Made by a program: the position numbers and the translations under genes
Notes under the pieces: model-generated
The model's database searches: none
Told to the model about the DNA's origin: nothing
The model's input: the letters and a program-made list of their open reading frames with translations, nothing else
DNA from: Candidatus Omnitrophota bacterium
Lineage (GTDB): Bacteria > Omnitrophota > Gorgyraeia > Gygaellales > Profunditerraquicolaceae
NCBI GenBank assembly: GCA_016938245.1
Contig: JAFGUY010000071.1
Span: forward strand, 1-9,631
Direction of reading: 5' to 3'
DNA length: 9,631 nucleotides
Shown: piece after piece, positions 5,722-9,631 of the stretch
Numbering within the stretch: position 1 is the stretch's first letter
Layout of the letters: every line of letters starts with the position of its first letter

Positions 5722-7159
5722 TTAGCCTCTCCTTTAATAACTCCTTGGCGATTTTAGGATTTGCCTTCCCTCCTGATTTACGCATCAGCTGCCCGACTAA
5801 AAACATAAGCGCATTTTCCTTTCCTGCCTTATAATCTGATACGGATTTCGGATTTTCATCGATAACCTGAACCATGATTTCTTTTAATGATTCTGTATCG
5901 GATATCTGGATAAGATTTTTTTCTTTAATAATACCGGCGGCGGACTTCTGGCTGTCAAGCATCTCAGTTAAAACTACCTTAGCCGATAGGTTAGATATTT
6001 CATTTCTCTCGACAAACCCCAATAGCTCCAGTAATCCGGCAGATGAAATATTTAACCCGGATATCTTTAAGCTACGGCTGTTTGCCTCGGAAAGCAAAGG
6101 CCCGATAAACCAATTAACCAGCATCTTTTTATCTTTTCCTGAGTAGGCATTAAAACACTCTTCGGCAAAAAAAGCATCCTCTTTTGAAGCAACCAGAATT
6201 TTAGCGTCGTATTCCGACAAACCGTATTCTTTCATAAAACGGCCGTATTTCTCATAGGGCAACTCCGGAATACTATCCTTAATTTCTTTTATTTTCTCTG
6301 CGCTTATAATAAAAGGCGGCAGGTCCGGTTCAGGAAAATAGCGGTAATCCTTAGCCCCTTCTTTAGTGCGCATAGGAAAAGTCTTTGATTCTTTATCATC
6401 CCAAAGACGGGTCTCCTGCGTAATCCCCCCACCTGATTCTAATAATCCGGTTTGCCTTTTTATTTCATAGGCTAATGCGTCTTTTACGCCTTTAAATGAA
6501 TTCATGTTCTTTAGCTCTGTTTTAACCCCGAGGTTTTTTTCTCCTTTAGGCCTTAAAGATATATTTGCATCGCAGCGCAATGACCCCTTTTCCATATCGC
6601 AGTCTGAAATATCAAGGTATTCAATAACACTCTTAAGCGTAGATAGATATTGATAAGCTTCTTCAGGCGAGTTAATATCCGGCTCGCTTACAATCTCTAA
6701 TAAAGGTATGCCTGTGCGGTTAAAATCAACCAGAGTAACATTATCCTCGTGAATAAGCTTTCCCGCGTCTTCCTCCATATGGACTCGGGTAATGCCTATA
6801 CGTTTTAACCCCTCTCCTGTATCAATATTTAATAGGCCCCCTTTAGAGAGAGGGAGGTCATACTGGGATATCTGGTAATTTTTAGGCAGGTCAGGATAAA
6901 AATAATTCTTCCGGTCAAATTTAGTATATTCCTGTATTTTACAGTTTAAAGCAAGGGCAACCTTAATCGCATAATCAAGCACCGTGCGGTTAAATACCGG
7001 CAATGAACCGGGGAGCCCAAGGCAAACCGGGCAGGTCTGACTATTAGGCTCTTTTCCGAATTCAGTAGAACACCCGCAAAAAGCCTTAGTCTTGGTATTT
7101 AAATGCAGGTGGACTTCTAATCCGATTACCGCTTCGTAATTTATTATCTCATTAGGCAT
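5714..7159 (-). CDS. gatB: Aspartyl/glutamyl-tRNA(Asn/Gln) amidotransferase subunit B
   Basis: GatB binds mischarged Glu-tRNA(Gln) or Asp-tRNA(Asn) and phosphorylates the acyl group before amidation with ammonia from GatA. At 481 residues it is full length. The N-terminal part shows IGLEVHLHL (12-20), a zinc site of four cysteines (C28, C30, C43, C46 in FCGCSTEF and CPVCLG), KNYFYPDLPKNYQISQYD (84-101) and VHMEEDAGK (126-134). The C-terminal YqeY-like helical tail (about 330-481) includes FLVGQLMRKSGGKANP. The start is ATG at 7159. No purine-rich ribosome binding site precedes it; the 33 bases after gatA are pyrimidine-rich on this strand and stay open in the gatA frame, so initiation may depend on coupling to gatA. 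It overlaps the S41 protease gene by eight bases. Confidence 0.97.
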   Translation of the reverse strand: MPNEIINYEAVIGLEVHLHLNTKTKAFCGCSTEFGKEPNSQTCPVCLGLPGSLPVFNRTVLDYAIKVALALNCKIQEYTKFDRKNYFYPDLPKNYQISQYDLPLSKGGLLNIDTGEGLKRIGITRVHMEEDAGKLIHEDNVTLVDFNRTGIPLLEIVSEPDINSPEEAYQYLSTLKSVIEYLDISDCDMEKGSLRCDANISLRPKGEKNLGVKTELKNMNSFKGVKDALAYEIKRQTGLLESGGGITQETRLWDDKESKTFPMRTKEGAKDYRYFPEPDLPPFIISAEKIKEIKDSIPELPYEKYGRFMKEYGLSEYDAKILVASKEDAFFAEECFNAYSGKDKKMLVNWFIGPLLSEANSRSLKISGLNISSAGLLELLGFVERNEISNLSAKVVLTEMLDSQKSAAGIIKEKNLIQISDTESLKEIMVQVIDENPKSVSDYKAGKENALMFLVGQLMRKSGGKANPKIAKELLKERLNA

Positions 7160-7192
7160 AGGTATAGGTAAAGGAACAGGTAAAGATGGATC
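7160..7192 (-). other. gatA-gatB spacer: pyrimidine-rich, without a ribosome binding site
   Basis: Thirty-three bases between the gatA TGA and the gatB ATG, built of near-repeats of ACCTAT/TTACC. The two genes are in the same frame, and the spacer would read D-P-S-L-P-V-P-L-P-I-P if the stop were passed. An ATG overlapping the gatA stop (7194-7196) opens a 14-codon frame that ends at 7152, just past the gatB start. Whether any of this matters is unknown. Confidence 0.5.
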
Positions 7193-8650
7193 TCATGGTT
7201 TAAAATCGGGCTTCATCTTATGCCACTCTGTATTCTGCTCATAGGCAAAGCTTAGAGAAAATATTCTTTCTTCGTCAAAGTGCTTGGCTAGAATCTGCAT
7301 GCCAATAGGCAAACCCTTCTTAGTAAAGCCGCACGGTAATGACATACCCGGGATACCCGCTAAATTAGCTGATATAGTGTATATATCCGAAAGGTACATT
7401 TTTAACGGATCATCTACCCTTTCGCCGATTTTAAATGCCGGGCTTGGTGAAGTAGGAGTAATAATGCAGTCGAGATCTTGAAATGCTTTATCAAAATCCT
7501 GTTTTATCAGTGTACGCACCTTAAGCGCGCGCAGGTAATAGGCATCGTAATAACCATGCGATAAAACAAAGGTGCCTAAAATAATTCTGCGTTTGGCTTC
7601 TTCCCCAAAGGCTTCGCCGCGGGTTTTTTTATACATATCAATCAAATTTGCAGCTTTGCTCCTAAAACCGTATTGCACTCCGTCAAAACGCGCTAAATTT
7701 GAGCTTGCTTCGGCTGTAGCAATAATATAATAAACCGGTACAGCATATTGCGTATGGTTAAGGGATACCTCTTTAAAGTCAGCCCCGAGTTTCTTTAGGA
7801 TATTTATTGCCTCTTTAACCGCGGAATTTACTTCCGGGTCCAACCCTTCAACAAAATATTCTTTTGGTATCCCTATCTTAAGCCCCTTAATACCGGAATT
7901 TAAGGATTTAGTATAATCCGGTACTTGCGTATTTACAGAGGTTGAATCGTTGGGGTCATAGCCTGCTATTATATTCATTAAAAGAGCGCAATCACGCACA
8001 TCCTTAGTAATAGGCCCTATCTGGTCAAGGCTGGATGCAAAAGCGATAAGTCCGTAACGGGACACCCTGCCGTAAGTAGGCTTAAGCCCCACTACCCCGC
8101 AGAAAGAAGCAGGCTGCCTTATAGAGCCTCCTGTATCTGATCCCAATGCCCAAATTGCTTCATCAGAGGCAACTGCAGCAGCAGAGCCTCCGGACGAGCC
8201 TCCCGGAACATAATCTAAATTCCAGGGATTATGCGTTAACCCGAATGAAGAGTTTTCTGTTGATGAGCCAAAGGCAAATTCATCCATGTTTGTTTTTAGT
8301 TTCAAGAATGCATGCCCCGACCCTTTTATTTTCTTAATTACGGTAGCATCATACGGCGGGATAAAGCCTTCTAAAATCTTAGAACAACATTCAGTATTAT
8401 ACCCTTCGGTACAGATATTATCTTTTATTGCTATAGGGACTCCCCCCGTAATGTTCTTTCGGTTATCCGCCAAAGGGAGCTGCACCTGATTTCTAACATA
8501 AGCATTAACCTTAGGGTCTGCTTCTTTAATTCTTTTCTCCAAAGCAGAAAAGATATCTTCTGAAGATATCCCGCCGCTCTTTAATTTATCCAACAGCTCG
8601 TGGGCAGTCAGGGTATTTAATTTTTTATCCACCCCATTAGAAATCGCCAT
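7193..8650 (-). CDS. gatA: Aspartyl/glutamyl-tRNA(Asn/Gln) amidotransferase subunit A (amidase)
   Basis: The amidase-signature subunit releases ammonia from glutamine or asparagine for the GatB reaction. With the start at 8650 it is 485 residues, the usual size. The Ser-cisSer-Lys triad is visible: K76 in IAIKDNICTEG, S152 in GGSSGGSAAAV and S176 in GSDTGGSIRQPASFCG. KPTYGRVSRYGL and the C-terminal PGMSLPCGFTKKGLPIGMQI are also family hallmarks. The ATG at 8650 (MAISNG) is preferred because GGAG lies 11 bases before it. A GTG at 8662 in the same frame would add four residues (MRIK) but has no good ribosome binding site. It follows gatC by 70 bases, which include a small hairpin. Its TGA is in frame with gatB, 33 bases downstream. 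Confidence 0.96.
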   Translation of the reverse strand: MAISNGVDKKLNTLTAHELLDKLKSGGISSEDIFSALEKRIKEADPKVNAYVRNQVQLPLADNRKNITGGVPIAIKDNICTEGYNTECCSKILEGFIPPYDATVIKKIKGSGHAFLKLKTNMDEFAFGSSTENSSFGLTHNPWNLDYVPGGSSGGSAAAVASDEAIWALGSDTGGSIRQPASFCGVVGLKPTYGRVSRYGLIAFASSLDQIGPITKDVRDCALLMNIIAGYDPNDSTSVNTQVPDYTKSLNSGIKGLKIGIPKEYFVEGLDPEVNSAVKEAINILKKLGADFKEVSLNHTQYAVPVYYIIATAEASSNLARFDGVQYGFRSKAANLIDMYKKTRGEAFGEEAKRRIILGTFVLSHGYYDAYYLRALKVRTLIKQDFDKAFQDLDCIITPTSPSPAFKIGERVDDPLKMYLSDIYTISANLAGIPGMSLPCGFTKKGLPIGMQILAKHFDEERIFSLSFAYEQNTEWHKMKPDFKP

Positions 8651-8679
8651 TTTTATTCTCACTCCATGAGTATTAATTG

Positions 8680-8705
8680 CCCGTTATAATATAATTTCTA
8701 ACGGG
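8680..8705 (-). other. Inverted repeat between gatC and gatA
   Basis: CCCGTTA at 8680-8686 pairs with TAACGGG at 8699-8705, a 7-bp stem with a 12-base AT-rich loop. No run of T follows on the minus strand, so it is unlikely to be an intrinsic terminator. It could protect or process the gatC-gatA message, or be chance. Confidence 0.45.
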
Positions 8706-8720
8706 GTTCATTTAAGCGTA

Positions 8721-9005
8721 TTATTCAATTACTTTAGGAACAATAAAAGAACTCCCATTCTTAAGAGGAGAATTAGATAAAGCCTTATTCACAGGCAGGG
8801 ATTCTTTTAGGCTATCATCCCTTAAAACATTGCCGATTGAGATTGCGTGGCTTGTGGGAGGAACGGAATCTACGTTAACCTCTTTTAGCTTATCGATAAA
8901 CCCGAGGATATCCCCAAGCTGGCCGGATAGCTTATCAAGCTCTTTTTCTTTTAACTCTATCCGCGCTAAATTCGCCACATATTCAACTGTCTTCTTGTCT
9001 ATCAT
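8721..9005 (-). CDS. gatC: Aspartyl/glutamyl-tRNA(Asn/Gln) amidotransferase subunit C
   Basis: The small subunit wraps around and stabilises the GatA-GatB pair. At 94 residues it has the normal length. Typical features are VEYVANLARIELKEKELDKL (8-27), LGDILGFIDKLKEV (30-43), the PPTSHAISIGNVLRDD stretch (49-64) and the conserved tail SSFIVPKVIE. The ATG at 9005 has GGAG eight bases upstream. It is the first gene of the minus-strand run; a promoter-like sequence lies 29-57 bases upstream of its start. The full gatC-gatA-gatB set in order implies that the organism makes Gln-tRNA(Gln) and/or Asn-tRNA(Asn) indirectly; which of the two cannot be told here. Confidence 0.96.
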   Translation of the reverse strand: MIDKKTVEYVANLARIELKEKELDKLSGQLGDILGFIDKLKEVNVDSVPPTSHAISIGNVLRDDSLKESLPVNKALSNSPLKNGSSFIVPKVIE

Positions 9006-9033
9006 ACTTGGGTCTCCTGATTATTAGCTATTT

Positions 9034-9062
9034 ATATTATCATCCCTAATCACAAAAGTCAA
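9034..9062 (-). promoter_or_regulatory. Probable sigma70-type promoter of the gatC operon
   Basis: On the minus strand TTGACT (9057-9062) is followed after 17 bases by TAATAT (9034-9039), with TG one base before the -10 (extended -10 form). Transcription would begin near 9027, giving a short leader that holds the gatC ribosome binding site. Matched by eye only. Confidence 0.55.
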
Positions 9063-9095
9063 ATAATCTTAAAATGCATCTTTTTAATAATTATA

Positions 9096-9123
9096 TGGAC
9101 AAAAGCGATAATTTAGGTAGAAT
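9096..9123 (+). promoter_or_regulatory. Probable promoter of the phosphorylase-like gene
   Basis: TGGACA (9096-9101), 16 bases, then TAGAAT (9118-9123). The -10 box ends only eight bases before the ATG at 9132, which places the expected transcript start at or next to the start codon. The mRNA may therefore be leaderless, which fits the lack of a ribosome binding site. Confidence 0.5.
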
Positions 9124-9131
9124 ATTAAAAT

Positions 9132-9631
9132 ATGGCAAAAATAACTGATAAAAAACCTAAGTATTACCTTAATAAAGAAGGCGCGTTTGTTATAGAAAAC
9201 TACAATTTTTCTAAGCCTTTTTCCAATTTCTTCCCCGGCATAGCCGGAAAATACGGAATACCGATGTGGACATTTTATGTCAACCGCGGACAGTGCATAT
9301 CCAGCTTCGGGATAAAAGACAAAGACCACGCAATACTGGAATTTCTCCCCGCAAATAAAGCCTGGCAGTTTGTTTCAACACACGGTTTTCGCACCTTCCT
9401 CAAAATAAAAATAGGCGGTAAAATATTATTTTACGAGCCTTTTCATAACGGCTTTACTAATTTGGGATATGAAATAACTAACAAAATGTCTATCCTGCCT
9501 TCACAGTTAACTATAGAAGAGGAGAATAAATCATTAGGGATTAATGTTGCTATCAAGTATTTTAATATCCCTAATGATAATTATGCCGGATTAGCCAGGA
9601 TAGTTACCGTAAAGAATATTTCAGGCAATCC
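9132..9631 (+). CDS. Cellobiose-phosphorylase-like glycoside phosphorylase, N-terminal part (cut by window edge)
   Basis: An open frame from ATG 9132 to the right edge (166 codons and two bases), on the opposite strand to all other genes. The protein starts MAKITDKKPKYYLNKEGAFV and continues IENYNFSKPFSNFFPGIAG, GIPMWTFYVNRGQ (about 43-55), SSFGIKDKDHAILEFLPANK and FVSTHGFRTFLKI. This matches the N-terminal beta-sandwich of large proteins annotated as cellobiose phosphorylase (GH94 and related families), which split beta-glucosides with phosphate to give a sugar 1-phosphate. The catalytic part lies outside the window, so substrate and activity cannot be judged. There is no ribosome binding site; a -10 box sits just ahead of the ATG. 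The lower-scoring frame on the other strand (9084-9329) is a shadow. Confidence 0.75.
   Translation, partial: MAKITDKKPKYYLNKEGAFVIENYNFSKPFSNFFPGIAGKYGIPMWTFYVNRGQCISSFGIKDKDHAILEFLPANKAWQFVSTHGFRTFLKIKIGGKILFYEPFHNGFTNLGYEITNKMSILPSQLTIEEENKSLGINVAIKYFNIPNDNYAGLARIVTVKNISGN

Noticed and set aside
7193..7195. UGA recoding giving a GatA-GatB fusion as the normal product
   Set aside because: TGA also ends the deacetylase gene, where readthrough makes no sense, and GatA ends at its usual length; a standard code is simpler.
8680..8705. Intrinsic terminator after gatC
   Set aside because: The stem is short with a 12-base loop, and no T run follows on the minus strand.
9084..9329. Minus-strand open frame of 81 codons upstream of gatC
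   Set aside because: It is antisense to the phosphorylase-like gene, whose translation matches a known family; the minus-strand product matches nothing.

Overview
The window comes from an AT-rich bacterial genome (about 40% GC by eye) with tightly packed genes. The gene content is an indirect-aminoacylation GatCAB set, a corrinoid iron-sulfur protein and activator of Wood-Ljungdahl type, a bactofilin with a C-terminal helix-turn-helix (HTH) domain, and a divergent glycoside phosphorylase. This, with the codon style, suggests an uncultivated lineage such as Candidatus Omnitrophota. The lineage is an inference from gene style, not proven.

Layout. From 9005 down to 1 every gene lies on the minus strand with short gaps or overlaps, so one long operon is plausible. 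The order of transcription is gatC, gatA, gatB, an S41 carboxyl-terminal processing protease, a divergent polysaccharide deacetylase, tsaD, a broken mgtC-like gene, a bactofilin-HTH fusion, a small HTH protein with a C-terminal membrane anchor, acsC, and a corrinoid-protein activator (RACo/DUF4445) that runs off the left edge. A 126-base divergent intergenic region (9006-9131) carries a good promoter for the operon. It also carries a plus-strand promoter for a cellobiose-phosphorylase-like gene that starts at 9132 and runs off the right edge.

How the genes fit together. GatCAB makes correctly charged Gln- or Asn-tRNA. TsaD makes the t6A tRNA modification, so the first part of the operon serves translation. 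The protease and deacetylase act at the cell envelope. The bactofilin fusion and the tail-anchored HTH protein carry related HTH domains and may form a membrane or cytoskeleton module. AcsC and RACo belong to corrinoid methyl transfer in the acetyl-CoA pathway.

Points of note. The left 2.7 kb looks damaged. mgtC has an in-frame amber codon and a 2-base slip in an (AT)n tract. The acsC and RACo reading frames meet at a point where the C-terminal third of AcsC and the first half of the RACo ferredoxin domain are both missing, as if joined by a deletion or an assembly error. tsaD contains an 8-bp tandem repeat inside its coding sequence. I see no CRISPR array, rRNA, tRNA or insertion sequence. 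No clear new defence or mobile system is present; the bactofilin-HTH/HTH-membrane pair is the best candidate for something undescribed.
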